In this document: in pieces, positions 1-13,210 of the stretch
Position numbering within the stretch: the first letter of the stretch is position 1
Layout of the letters: each line of letters begins with the position of its first letter
Assembly: GCA_032622095.1 (NCBI GenBank)
Contig: CP136069.1
Coordinates: 109,088,278 to 109,152,277, forward strand
Length of the DNA: 64,000 bases
Direction of reading: 5' to 3'
Source of the DNA: Siphonodentalium dalli
Taxonomy: Eukaryota > Mollusca > Scaphopoda > Gadilida > Siphonodentaliidae
The notes under the pieces: generated by a model
Database searches by the model: none
What the model was told of the DNA's origin: nothing
Seen by the model: the letters and a program-made list of their open reading frames with translations, nothing else
Translations under genes and position numbers: made by a program

Positions 1-3000
1 AGACGAACAGTACGACCTGTGGCCCGTGCTAATGGATTAAATTTTGAAATCCAAGATGGCCGCTGGCGGTCATGTTTTTTGTCCGAATGACCCCAATATG
101 ACTCGTTCCCATCTACATGTCATTATTAACATTCATGACAAATTTTATGATGATCAGACTAAAGGTACGACCTGTAGCCCGTGCTAAAGGATTTGGTCAT
201 ACAAAGAGTAAAATTCAAGATGGCTGCTGGCGGCCATGTTTTTTGGCCGAATGACCCCAAAATGACTCGTTCCCATCTACATGTCATTATTAACATTCTT
301 GACAAATTTTATTACCGGTATGATCAGACTAAAAGTAGGACCTGTAGCCCATGCTAAAGGATTTAGTCATACAAAGAGTAAAATCCAAGATGGCTGCTGG
401 CGGCCATGTTTTTTGGCCGAATGACCCCAAAATGACTCGTTCCCATCTACATGTCATTATTAACATTCTTGACAAATTTTATTATGATCAGACTAAAAGT
501 AGGACCTGTAGCCCGTGCTAAAGGATTTAGTCATACAAAGAGTAAAATCCAAGATGGCTGCTGGCGGCCATGTTTTTTGGCCGAATGACCCCAAAATGAC
601 TCGTTCCCATCTACATGTCATTATTAACATTCTTGACAAATTTTATTATGATCAGACTAAAAGTAGGACCTGTAGCCCGTGCTAAAGGATTTAGTCATAC
701 AAAGAGTAAAATCCAAGATGGCTGCTGGCGACCATGTTTTTTGGCCGAATGACCCCAAAATTACTCGTTCCCATCTACATGTCATTTTTAATATCCATGA
801 CAAATTTTATGATGATCAGACTAAAGGTACGACCTGCAGCCCGTGCTAAAGAATTTAGTCATACAAAGAGTAAAATCCAAGATGGCTGCTGGCGGCCATG
901 TTTTTTGGCCGAATGACCCCAAAATTACTCGTTCCCATCTACATGTCAATATTATCATCCATGACAAATTTCATGATGATCAGACGAACAGTACGACCTG
1001 TGGCCCGTGCTAATGGATTAAATTTTGAAATCCAAGATGGCCACTGGCGGCCATGTTTTTTGTCCGAATGACCCCAAAATGACTCGTTCCCCATCTACAT
1101 TCCAATTTCAACAGCCATGACAAATTTTATGATGATTAGACTAAAGGTTTTTTGGCCGAATGACCCCAAAATTACTCGTACCCATCTGCATGTCATTGTT
1201 AACATCCATGACAAATTTTATGATGATCAGATTAAAGGTACGACCTGCAGCCCGTGCTAAAGAATTTAGTCATACAAAGAGTAAAATCCAAGATGGGTGC
1301 TGGCGGCCATGTTTTTTGGCCGAATGACCCCAAAATTACGCGTTCCCATCTACATGTAAATATTATCATCCATGACAAATTTCATGATGATCAGACGAAC
1401 AGTACGACCTGTGGCCCGTGCTAATGGATTAAATTTTTAAATCCAAGATGGCCGCTGGCGGTCATGTTTTTTGTCCGAATGACCCCAATATGACTCGTTC
1501 CCATCTACATGTCATTATTAACATTCATGACAAATTTTATGATGATCAGACTAAAGGTACGACCTGTAGCCCGTGCTAAAGGATTTAGTCATACAAAGTG
1601 TAAAATTCAAGATGGCTGCTGGCGGCCATGTTTTTTGGCCGAATGACCCCAAAATGACTCGTTCCCATCTACATGTCATTATTAACATTCATGACAAATT
1701 TTATGATGATCAGACTAAAGGTACGACCTGTAGCCCGTGCTAAAGGATTTAGTCATACAAAGAGTAAAATTCAAGATGGCTGCTGGCGGCCATGTTTTTT
1801 GGCCGAATGACCCCAAAATGACTCGTTCCCATCTACATGTCATTATTAACATTCTTGACAAATTTTATTGCCGGTATGATCAGACTAAAAGTAGGACCTG
1901 TAGCCCATGCTAAAGGATTTAGTCATACAAAGAGTAAAATCCAAGATGGCTGCTGGCGGCCATGTTTTTTGGCCGAATGACCCCAAAATGACTCGTTCCC
2001 ATCTACATGTCATTATTAACATTCTTGACAAATTTTATTATGATCAGACTAAAAGTAGGACCTGTAGCCCGTGCTAAAGTATTTAGTCATACAAAGAGTA
2101 AAATCCAAGATGGCTGCTGGCGACCATGTTTTTTGGCCGAATGACCCCAAAATTACTCGTTCCCATCTACATGTCATTTTTAATATTCATGACAAATTTT
2201 ATGATGATCAGACTAAAGGTACGACCTGCAGCCCGTGCTAAAGAATTTAGTCATACAAAGAGTAAAATCCAAGATGGCTGCTGGCGGCCATGTTTTTTGG
2301 CCGAATGACCCCAAAATTACTCGTTCCCATCTACATGTCAATATTATCATCCATGACAAATTTCATGATGATCAGACGAACAGTACGACCTGTGGCCCGT
2401 GCTAATGGATTAAATTTTGAAATCCAAGATGGCCACTGGTGGCCATGTTTTTTGTCCGAATGACCCCAAAATGACTCGTTCCCATCTACATTCCAATTTC
2501 AACAGCCATGACAAATTTTATGATGATTAGACTAAAGGTTTTTTGGCCGAATGACCCCAAAATTACTCGTACCCATCTGCATGTCATTGTTAACATCCAT
2601 GACAAATTTTATGATGATCAGATTAAAGGTACGACCTGCAGCCCGTGCTAAAGAATTTAGTCATACAAAGAGTAAAATCCAAGATGGCTGCTGGCGGCCA
2701 TGTTTTTTGGCCGAATGACCCCAAAATTACGCGTTCCCATCTACATGTAAATATTATCATCCATGACAAATTTCATGATGATCAGACGAACAGTACGACC
2801 TGTGGCCCGTGCTAATGGATTAAATTTTTAAATCCAAGATGGCCGCTGGCGGTCATGTTTTTTGTCCGAATGACCCCAAAATGACTCGTTCCCATCTACA
2901 TGTCATTATTAACATTCATGACAAATTTTATGATGATCAGACTAAAGGTACGACCTGTAGCCCGTGCTAAAGGATTTGGTCATACAAAGAGTAAAATTCA

Positions 3001-6000
3001 AGATGGCTGCTGGCGGCCATGTTTTTTGGCCGAATGACCCCAAAATGACTCGTTCCCATCTACATGTCATTATTAACATTCTTGACAAATTTTATTACCG
3101 GTATGATCAGACTAAAAGTAGGACCTGTAGCCCATGCTAAAGGATTTAGTCATACAAAGAGTAAAATCCAAGATGGCTGCTGGCGGCCATGTTTTTTGGC
3201 CGAATGACCCCAAAATTACTCGTTCCCATCTACATGTCAATATTATCATCCATGACAAATTTCATGATGATCAGACGAACAGTACGATCTGTGGCCCGTG
3301 CTAATGGATTAAATTTTGAAATCCAAGATGGCCACTGGCGGCCATGTTTTTTTGTCCGAATGACCCCAAAATGACTCGTTCCCCATCTACATTCCAATTT
3401 CAACAGCCATGACAAATTTATGATGATTAGACTAAAGGTTTTTTGGCCGAATGACCCCAAAATTACTCGTACCCATCTGCATGTCATTGTTAACATCCAT
3501 GACAAATTTTATGATGATCAGATTAAAGGTACGACCTGCAGCCCGTGCTAAAGAATTTAGTCATACAAAGAGTAAAATCCAAGATGGCTGCTGGCGGCCA
3601 TGTTTTTTGGCCGAATGACCCCAAAATTACGCGGTTCCCATCTACATGTAAATATTATCATCCATGACAAATTTCATGATGATCAGATTAAAGGTACGAC
3701 CTGCAGCCCGTGCTAAAGAATTTAGTCATACAAAGAGTAAAATCCAAGATGGCTGCTGGCGGCCATGTTTTTTGGCCGAATGACCCCAAAATGACTCGTT
3801 CCCATCTACATGTCATTATTAACATTCTTGACAAATTTTATTATGATCAGACTAAAAGTAGGACCTGTAGCCCGTGCTAAAGGATTTAGTCATACAAAGA
3901 GTAAAATCCAAGATGGCTGCTGGCGACCATGTTTTTTGGCCGAATGACCCCAAAATTACTCGTTCCTATCTACATGTCATTTTTAATATCCATGACAAAT
4001 TTTATGATGATCAGACTAAAGGTACGACCTGCAGCCCGTGCTAAAGAATTTAGTCATACAAAGAGTAAAATCCAAGATGGCTGCTGGCGGCCATGTTTTT
4101 TGGCCGAATGACCCCAAAATTACTCGTTCCCATCTACATGTCAATATTATCATCCATGACAAATTTCATGATGATCAGACGAACAGTACGACCTGTGGCC
4201 CGTGCTAATGGATTAAATTTTGAAATCCAAGATGGCCACTGGTGGCCATGTTTTTTGTCCGAATGACCCCAAAATGACTCGTTCCCATCTACATTCCAAT
4301 TTCAACAGCCATGACAAATTTTATGATGATTAGACTAAAGGTTTTTTGGCCGAATGACCCCAAAATTACTCGTACCCATCTGCATGTCATTGTTAACATC
4401 CATGACAAATTTTATGATGATCAGATTAAAGGTACGACCTGCAGCCCGTGCTAAAGAATTTAGTCATACAAAGAGTAAAATCCAAGATGGCTGCTGGCGG
4501 CCATGTTTTTTGGGCCGAATGACCCCAAAATTACGCGTTCCCATCTACATGTAAATATTATCATCCATGACAAATTTCATGATGATCAGACGAACAGTAC
4601 GACCTGTGGCCCGTGCTAATGGATTAAATTTTGAAATCCAAGATGGCCGCTGGCGGTCATGTTTTTTGTCCGAATGACCCCAATATGACTCGTTCCCATC
4701 TACATGTCATTATTAACATTCATGACAAATTTTATGATGATCAGACTAAAGGTACGACCTGTAGCCCGTGCTAAAGGATTTGGTCATACAAAGAGTAAAA
4801 TTCAAGATGGCTGCTGGCGGCCATGTTTTTTGGCCGAATGACCCCAAAATGACTCGTTCCCATCTACATGTCATTATTAACATTCTTGACAAATTTTATT
4901 ACCGGTATGATCAGACTAAAAGTAGGACCTGTAGCCCATGCTAAAGGATTTAGTCATACAAAGAGTAAAATCCAAGATGGCTGCTGGCGGCCATGTTTTT
5001 TGGCCGAATGACCCCAAAATGACTCGTTCCCATCTACATGTCATTATTAACATTCTTGACAAATTTTATTATGATCAGACTAAAAGTAGGACCTGTAGCC
5101 CGTGCTAAAGGATTTAGTCATACAAAGAGTAAAATCCAAGATGGCTGCTGGCGGCCATGTTTTTTGGCCGAATGACCCCAAAATGACTCGTTCCCATCTA
5201 CATGTCATTATTAACATTCTTGACAAATTTTATTATGATCAGACTAAAAGTAGGACCTGTAGCCCGTGCTAAAGGATTTAGTCATACAAAGAGTAAAATC
5301 CAAGATGGCTGCTGGCGACCATGTTTTTTGGCCGAATGACCCCAAAATTACTCGTTCCCATCTACATGTCATTTTTAATATCCATGACAAATTTCATGAT
5401 GATCAGACGAACAGTACGACCTGTGGCCCGTGCTAATGGATTAAATTTTGAAATCCAAGATGGCCACTGGCGGCCATGTTTTTTGTCCGAATGACCCCAA
5501 AATGACTCGTTCCCCATCTACATTCCAATTTCAACAGCCATGACAAATTTTATGATGATTAGACTAAAGGTTTTTTGGCCGAATGACCCCAAAATTACTC
5601 GTACCCATCTGCATGTCATTGTTAACATCCATGACAAATTTTATGATGATCAGATTAAAGGTACGACCTGCAGCCCGTGCTAAAGAATTTAGTCATACAA
5701 AGAGTAAAATCCAAGATGGGTGCTGGCGGCCATGTTTTTTGGCCGAATGACCCCAAAATTACGCGTTCCCATCTACATGTAAATATTATCATCCATGACA
5801 AATTTCATGATGATCAGACGAACAGTACGACCTGTGGCCCGTGCTAATGGATTAAATTTTTAAATCCAAGATGGCCGCTGGCGGTCATGTTTTTTGTCCG
5901 AATGACCCCAATATGACTCGTTCCCATCTACATGTCATTATTAACATTCATGACAAATTTTATGATGATCAGACTAAAGGTACGACCTGTAGCCCGTGCT

Positions 6001-7536
6001 AAAGGATTTAGTCATACAAAGAGTAAAATTCAAGATGGCTGCTGGCGGCCATGTTTTTTGGCCGAATGACCCCAAAATGACTCGTTCCCATCTACATGTC
6101 ATTATTAACATTCATGACAAATTTTATGATGATCAGACTAAAGGTACGACCTGTAGCCCGTGCTAAAGGATTTAGTCATACAAAGAGTAAAATTCAAGAT
6201 GGCTGCTGGCGGCCATGTTTTTTGGCCGAATGACCCCAAAATGACTCGTTCCCATCTACATGTCATTATTAACATTCATGACAAATTTTATGATGATCAG
6301 ACTAAAGGTACGACCTGTAGCCCGTGCTAAAGGATTTGGTCATACAAAGAGTAAAATCCAAGATGGCTGCTGGCGGCCATGTTTTTTGGCCGAATGACCC
6401 CAAAATGACTCGTTCCCATCTACATGTCATTATTAACATTCTTGACAAATTTTATTATGATCAGACTAAAAGTAGGACCTGTAGCCCGTGCTAAAGGATT
6501 TAGTCATACAAAGAGTAAAATCCAAGATGGCTGCTGGCGACCATGTTTTTTGGCCGAATGACCCCAAAATTACTCGTTCCCATCTACATGTCATTTTTAA
6601 TATCCATGACAAATTTTATGATGATCAGACTAAAGGTACGACCTGCAGCCCGTGCTAAAGAATTTAGTCATACAAAGAGTAAAATCCAAGATGGCTGCTG
6701 GCGGCCATGTTTTTTGGCCGAATGACCCCAAAATTACTCGTTCCCATCTACATGTCAATATTATCATCCATGACAAATTTCATGATGATCAGACGAACAG
6801 TACGACCTGTGGCCCGTGCTAATGGATTAAATTTTGAAATCCAAGATGGCCACTGGCGGCCATGTTTTTTGTCCGAATGACCCCAAAATGACTCGTTCCC
6901 CATCTACATTCCAATTTCAACAGCCATGACAAATTTTATGATGATTAGACTAAAGGTTTTTTGGCCGAATGACCCCAAAATTACTCGTACCCATCTGCAT
7001 GTCATTGTTAACATCCATGACAAATTTTATGATGATCAGATTAAAGGTACGACCTGCAGCCCGTGCTAAAGAATTTAGTCATACAAAGAGTAAAATCCAA
7101 GATGGCTGCTGGCGGCCATGTTTTTTGGCCGAATGACCCCAAAATTACGCGTTCCCATCTACATGTAAATATTATCATCCATGACAAATTTCATGATGAT
7201 CAGACGAACAGTACGACCTGTGGCCCGTGCTAATGGATTAAATTTTTTAATCCAAGATGGCCGCTGGCGGTCATGTTTTTTGTCCGAATGACCCCAATAT
7301 GACTCGTTCCCATCTACATGTCATTATTAACATTCATGACAAATTTTATGATGATCAGACTAAAGGTACGACCTGTAGCCCGTGCTAAAGGATTTAGTCA
7401 TACAAAGAGTAAAATTCAAGATGGCTGCTGGCGGCCATGTTTTTTGGCCGAATGACCCCAAAATGACTCGTTCCCATCTACATGTCATTATTAACATTCA
7501 TGACAAATTTTATGATGATCAGACTAAAGGTACGAC
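1..7536 (+). repeat. Satellite array with ~164-bp monomer and higher-order structure
   Basis: The whole stretch is head-to-tail copies of one unit. Three monomer classes can be read. The full class is about 164 bp ('GACTAAAGGTACGACCTG', 'TTAGTCATACAAAGAG', 'AAGATGGCTGCTGGCGGCC'). A second class of about 155 bp has 'GACGAACAGTACGACCTGTG' and lacks the TCATACAAAG block. A short class of about 91 bp joins 'ACTAAAGG' directly to 'TTTTTTGGCCG'. The 155-bp class followed by 'CGCTGGCGGTCATG' recurs near 1, 1392, 2776, 4581, 5813 and 7196, so the higher-order period is about 1.23-1.8 kb, most often 1.39 kb. The array is already running at base 1 and stops abruptly inside a monomer at 7536, where the palindrome arm begins. 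The recurrent 60-residue open frames are not genes. Confidence 0.97.
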
Positions 7537-7959
7537 CAACTCACACCTCTCACAATGTGTCAATTCATCACTACCTCTATGGAGTTTGGTTAAAGAAATT
7601 TTAAAACAAATTCATTTGTGAAGCATATTAAAATTTCAAACGGGATTACTAACAGAGCGCAGTAAAAGTGTTCATGATTTCGTTTCGTTTCTGTTTGATA
7701 AATATTGTTGGCATTTTTAACAAACCGAAAAATATGAAATAAAAATATGAAATAAAATCCTGTCATTCTCTCACAATTACGATATAAAATGCTGCTATCT
7801 TCTCACAATTATGTTTGGGTATTATTAATAGTTATTAGGGTCATGAAGTGAACATAATGACTCCATATTTCAACCATTGTTTCATAAGTTTAATTGACAT
7901 ATTTCATCTCTCCTATTTTCGTTCTATAGCGACTCATGTCGTAGTACTGATCAATTTAA

Positions 7960-8060
7960 TTTTGTAGACTCACTTCGCCCTATAGAACGGCCACTTCGCC
8001 TTATTTTTATAGTAGGGCGAAGTCATTTCGCCCTGAAAATCTGGTCTAGGCTGGTCCCTG
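7960..8060. repeat. GGGCGAAG hairpin repeat, left arm copy
   Basis: Several inverted copies of the 9-base word GGGCGAAGT/ACTTCGCCC lie within about 100 bp, giving nested hairpins. They are followed by GGCTGGTCCCTG. The mirror copy is at about 22252-22352. A diverged third copy sits just outside the palindrome at 23049-23148. Confidence 0.75.
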
Positions 8061-8396
8061 ATATGTGGTATAATATAGATACTTAGTTAATATATCTGTT
8101 AACGGCACGCAATTTCTTTGGTAGTTCTCTTCTGGAGCTATTGAATTTTGTTAAATGATATGTGTAAATAGGATGTTAACATACATGTGCGAGTTGGTAT
8201 AGTGTGAGTTAATATGTTTAAGTTATGCTTGGTGTTGATATTATTGACAACACAATTGCTAATATTAATAGTGTAATCAATTGTATGCATTTCATATTTG
8301 AAGTCATTAAATACTATTGACATGTCATTCCATATTTTGTACAAATGGGTCTTCCATAATGTATTGATTATTTTCTTAAGCAGATGACAAATTTCT

Positions 8397-11300
8397 CTGA
8401 CGGAGGAGCACAAACATGGTCGCGATGTGCTTATGACTTTCTCAGACACAGTTAGTTCTGTACTATCTCAAGCTTGTAAATATTATGAAGTGCTACAAAT
8501 TGCTGGAGCAGCAGAAATAATTCATAAACATATGCTTGAACATCATACCAAATTTTAGGTATACAAAGTTCTGTACCAAAAAGCCTTCTTCAATTTGCGA
8601 GTATGATCGAGCATGGTGCCGACATCAAGTAACACTTACAAATGGTGCAACAAAGTCTGATTTAGCAATCGCGCAGTTATTACAATTCAACTGTTTCTCC
8701 TCTAGATATAAGGACACACCGTTTTATCATCGCCACTGTCAAGACCGGAAAACACCATTCCCTATATACAATGGCATCACTCTGTATGCAAAAAAAAAAA
8801 CAAGGAAACGAAACCTGATTTTACATGTTCTATGAAAACTGACTGAGTATATCTTATGATCGTGTCATGGACATCTCAAACCAGCTTGGATATGTTGTTG
8901 TTAAAAATTATCAAACACATGGAGTTGTGTGATCACCTATATTGAGAAAAGGCTTGTTCACCACATCTGCTTTGGACCATATTGACCACAACCCTACATC
9001 AACTACCAGCACATCATCTTTCCACGGGACAAATAGTTCCATGTTTCGGCATCCGCATCCAGATAATCAAGGTGAGCAGCAACCTATTGACTTCAGTTCT
9101 GGATAAACTGGAAAAACGACACAAATCCCACATCTTTCGGACTCGTATACAAATGTTGCACCTGTCTATTTAAAAGATGTAAAGCCAAACCCACCAACCA
9201 ACACTGGCTTTGGTCTACCTGGTTCAACTGTTTTTTCAAAAACATGAGTGGTTGCAAAAGGCCTCGCCAACAGAAGTCATTGATGGTAGTACATCAATAA
9301 TATGGTCAGCTCATCAAGCAACTCAAAAGAGATGTCAGCAGTTTGATGTAGCAATAAACTCAATGTTATCTATGTTGCGTGATCAGACTCACTCATTAGC
9401 CACAATAAAACATTGCATGCGCAAAATTAATCAATCGGTGTAACTTCTAAAATCAGAACGGACAGCGGTCATTACTGCAGACCAGCATCTTTAAGCATTG
9501 GCTAAGCAGATACAGTGGCAGTGGCCAGACTTATATGGTGAGGACAAATATGTTGTTATGTTGTTACATCTGGAATTGGATGCTCTAAAAATGGTTGGTT
9601 CTGTGCTTCAGGATAGCAACTGGGCGAGTGCTCTCGTAAAAGCAGGTATAGCAAGCCCAGGCACAGCAGATTCATTCATCAAAGCTTCATGTATTACAAA
9701 AAACCCTACATGCACATCAGATAACAGCGTGTAGTCTTTTCAAACTCATGAAATTTGCACACTCAGAATACTGCAGTCAGGATTTATCCGATGTTGATAG
9801 TACGCACTCAAAGTTCAATGACTGGTATAAAAGTAAATGTGCTGTTATATAGTCCACAGTTCCAGTTTTGGAGTTTGGTGCTTGACATTGCATTGACAAT
9901 TTTACTGCTTGTTAGATCATTTCGAGGAGCAAATTTCACTCTGTATCGTGAATTGGTATCTGAACTAATTCCTTATTTCTTTGCTAATGATAACACTCAT
10001 TCTGCACGTTGGCTACCTATTCACATCAGAGACATGATGACAATAGAGAATAAACATCCCAGCATATCAAATGAATTTCACAGAGGAAACTTTGTTGTAC
10101 ACAAGACTTTGTACACAAGACGGAAAGAAACTTCTCAAGTATGCATGCAATAAACCAGGCCCATGAACAGCACAATGTTGCCTTATTTCTGATTATGATA
10201 ATAATGCTTGTACACATAAAAAACCAACCATCACGAGGAGACAATTGCATATCAAAAAACATTTTTCAATAATGTGAACAACCTCACAGATGTGATACAA
10301 GAAATGGGAAATCCATTTTCTGATGACTCCACAGACCTCTTGGCATTGGACACCAGAACATTGTTAATGCTGAACTGATTCACGTTGTCTATAAGAAAGG
10401 CAAGGAACAGTCTACATCCTTCATAAAAGGAATGGGAAACCAAAATAAATGTACCTTCTATGATCTAATCAAAAGAAATTATATTTCAATTTTCGGTCTT
10501 CTCCAGCTCAAATCAATCAAAGAAAACAAGTACGAAAGATGATTGGCAACTCTTCTCTCGATTGTTCATTTCTTGTCTGAAAACCAGATTTCTCCAGCAT
10601 CAATCAGTAACGATGGAAAACTCAATATGTGCCAGCAATCTCAATAGATGGATATATTTCAATCAGAGTTAACACTGCCTGAGGAAGCACCAACTAGTGT
10701 GAAAATATTTGATGAATATGCACAAGACGATGTCATTCCTAAAATACAGACATATTGCCATAAATATAAGAGAACTGACATCGTGTTTGGCGTGTACAAG
10801 ACAGGTAGCCGCAAACAGGACAATAGGTCAAAGCACGGAAAAGGAATCAGGAGAAGGGTATCAGGATCTAGCAAAACTCTAGCAGACTGGCATAGCTTTC
10901 TCAACGATGACAACAACAAAACAGAGCTACAAGTATTTCACTTCCTTACTGACAAGATCATAACTGTTAATACGGACAATGGCATTCTTGTTACCAAAGA
11001 TGAACATGTACAAAGTAACCATGAACTTGATTTGGATATTCTTGCACCATGTACACATGAAGAGGCCGATACACGGATATTTGTGCATGCAAAACACGCA
11101 GTTATCAACCAACACAACAGCATCATAATCCAAGCAACCGACACGGATATAGTGATTATAGCTGTAATTTAATACTTAAGTTTGAAAGCATTTGGTCATA
11201 GAAAGAATTTCAGATGGATTCCGATACATGAGATTGTTTCATCAATAGGCACAACAAAATGTCTTGGAATTCTCTTTTTCCTTGCAATTAGTGGATGTGA

Positions 11301-11834
11301 TGTGGTATCTGCATTTAGCTGGAAAGGAAAAAAGTCTGCATGGCAGGTATGGAATGTATTTCCAGAAGCTTTATCAATTTTCTCCAGACTCGGCAATTCT
11401 CGAGTGTCCATCACAGAACATAACATTGCAGTAATCGAGAGATTCGTTATAATAATGTACGACCGTTCAAATACATCCAATGACATTAATGAAGCCAGAC
11501 TAGACTTTTTTTTGCACGGAAACAGAGACCAAACAATGCTATTCCACCTACAAGGTCTGCGCTGTTGCAGCATGTCAAGCGAGCCACATACGAGGCAGGG
11601 CATATATGGGGACGATCATTGGCACGTAAACCAGCTAACCCGAGTCCTGCAGATTGTGAATGGGCAGAAAATGGCAGTCACTGGGAACCATTTTGGACGG
11701 AGCTTCCACCAATTGCCAAATGTTGCAGTCAGTTGACCAAATGCGGCTGCGCGATGGCAAGTAGTGGACGATGCACATGCTACCATATTGGGCTTACATG
11801 CACCACATTATGCACTTGTTGCTGCCAAGTTTAA
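8397..11834 (+). pseudogene. Decayed multi-copy invertebrate gene with FEN1/PIN-like motifs (left arm)
   Basis: Pieces of one long protein lie in order on the + strand but in shifting frames. 8397-8569 has LTEEHKHGRDV. 8536-8835 has TPFPIYNGITLY. 8951-9070 has TSALDHIDHNP. 9210-9443, 9498-9734 (YVVMLLHLELDAL) and 9755-10153 (RWLPIHIRDM, FVVHKT) follow. 10648-11172 has FGVYKTGSRK, THEEADTRIFVHA and TDTDIVIIAV. 11182-11736 has SGCDVVSAFSWKGKK. 11565-11834 ends in a Cys-rich tail (KCGCA, RCTC, CTTLC). I recognise this order from large uncharacterised protein families expanded in cnidarians and molluscs. I infer that EADTR, TDTD and GCD..SAF.GKGK correspond to the acidic residues and helix-hairpin-helix of FEN1/XPG nucleases. 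At least six frame breaks make this copy non-functional. No transposase assignment is certain. Confidence 0.8.
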
Positions 11835-12837
11835 AAGACTCTAAGATCTGATAGTAATGAATGTGTGTAGCTATCCCAGTACTAACATCATATATAGCGT
11901 GAGGATAAATTTGTTTGAAATTGAATTTTTTTTCACAATTTGAAAGTTAAGTGATATAAAAATGCCAAAATTTTGAAACTAAGTTGTTACAATATATTGT
12001 TTTAACATACTCAGGTTGTGTTTTAATTTCAATTCAACCTTTGGAAATGAAATAAGAGCTCTTGTTTGAGTGATACATCGATAAAATCGGTTAACTTTTC
12101 AAAATTCGAAAACTGACGTAGCTGAAAATGGTGGCCATCTTGAATATGGTGGCCATCTAAGATGTTCAAAGAATTGTGGACGGATTGACGGATGAGGAGT
12201 GATGACTATAGCTCCACCGGAGACTTCGTCTCAGGTGAGCTAAAAATGTGTTGGTGCCTTATGGAACTAGAGGTGTGACTGTCCCAATGGGATTACGGAT
12301 ACCCCCCTGTTTTTAAAATACTAAGATGTTTCACATGTCAGTAAACATTTAGTTAAAATAATAAAATAACAGTTCCCATTGCAGGTGTACAACCATAACC
12401 CTAATCTTAAACCTATTGACCGAAATATGTAGGAATAAAAGCTTGGACAAAATTATGCATGTTGCGAAAAAAAATTCTAAGTCGAAAAAGTGGAATAACT
12501 CCACACAAAAAATGTCGGACAGACGTCATAATCGCAGGTGCACAGGTTCCCATGGTACTAAATATCAGTGCCAAGATTAAAAAACATTGACAGAAAAATG
12601 TAGGAATAAAAGCTCGGACAAAATTATGCATGTTGCAAAAAAATCTAAGTCGAAAAAGGGGGGATAACTCCACCAAAAAAAGTCTGACAGACGTCATAAT
12701 CGCAGGTGCACAGGACGGACGGATGGACGGACAAGCTGACTCCAGTATACCCCCCCTAACTTCGTTGCACACTTCATTAATGTGGTAGAGCACAGGGGTG
12801 GGTCTTAAGTGAACCATGTCGCTATCACAAACATTTA
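11835..12837. repeat. Dispersed repeats forming the inner part of the left arm
   Basis: After the broken gene come about 280 bp of AT-rich sequence. Next is a minus-oriented copy of the family with AGCTCACCTGAGACGAAG (12110-12245), which includes two GGTGGCCATCTT words. Then come two tandem units of about 180 bp (12410-12720) with 'GGAATAAAAGC', 'ATTATGCATGTTGC', 'TAAGTCGAAAAAG' and 'CATAATCGCAGGTGCACAGG', ending in a short GGAC-rich run. The mirror copy is 17475-18477. Open frames here come from repetition and I do not call a gene. Confidence 0.75.
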
Positions 12838-13210
12838 TGGGCTCTGAGTCTTAACATCTGGCAGGGTCTATAGAAAGCTGAGCCTACCTTTAAAAGTCTT
12901 CATCATGCATTTATTCGATACTTATCATCATGCAATACTAAACGGAACACAATCCAAACATCACAAGACACATGGATGACATCACATAACATCTACACAG
13001 ACAGCTTGACAGCAACATCACAACATCGAACATCCAACATCAATCGAGAGATGTCCAACGAGAAAAAGGACCCTGGTGAACAAATACATAGGTTGTAGTT
13101 GCTGCCGAATAAATATCCAGTATGGATATTAATAAATATGTGAAATGTGATTGTGTCAAAAACCAACTTCCCTATTGTCGATATAAACAACTATTTGACA
13201 CAATCCTAAC
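12838..13210. other. Palindrome spacer segment beside the LTR, nothing recognised
   Basis: These 373 bp lie between the inner end of the left arm and the LTR. The segment contains CATCACA/CATCGAAC-rich sequence and no open frame I trust. It is the 3' flank of the retrotransposon, so its last bases (CTAAC) would hold the target-site duplication. The partner copy is lost because the 5' end of the element is missing. Confidence 0.5.

Larger units (their letters stand above)
7537..12837 (+). repeat. Left arm of the giant palindrome
   Basis: This arm is 5,301 bp. From outside in, it carries about 860 bp of AT-rich non-coding DNA with a GGGCGAAG hairpin near 7962-8057, a broken PIN-like gene (8397-11834), and about 1 kb of dispersed mollusc-type repeats. 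The inner boundary is placed where the two arms stop matching, after ACAAACATTTA. Beyond it the left side continues TGGGCTC, while the right side enters the retrotransposon. Confidence 0.95.

Noticed and set aside
734-6725. Repeated 60-residue open frames starting MFFGRMTPKLL
   Set aside because: They are the same satellite monomer read in one frame, recurring with the higher-order period. They have no codon bias, no start context and no homology I recognise.
1-7536. CRISPR-like array of regular repeats
   Set aside because: The repeat fills the whole period with no unique spacers, and the genome is eukaryotic.
12413-12817. 134-residue frame, duplicated at 17495-17899
   Set aside because: It consists of two tandem units of a dispersed non-coding repeat. 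The internal repetition in the translation (SVR.FL...PLFRLR.F) mirrors the DNA units.
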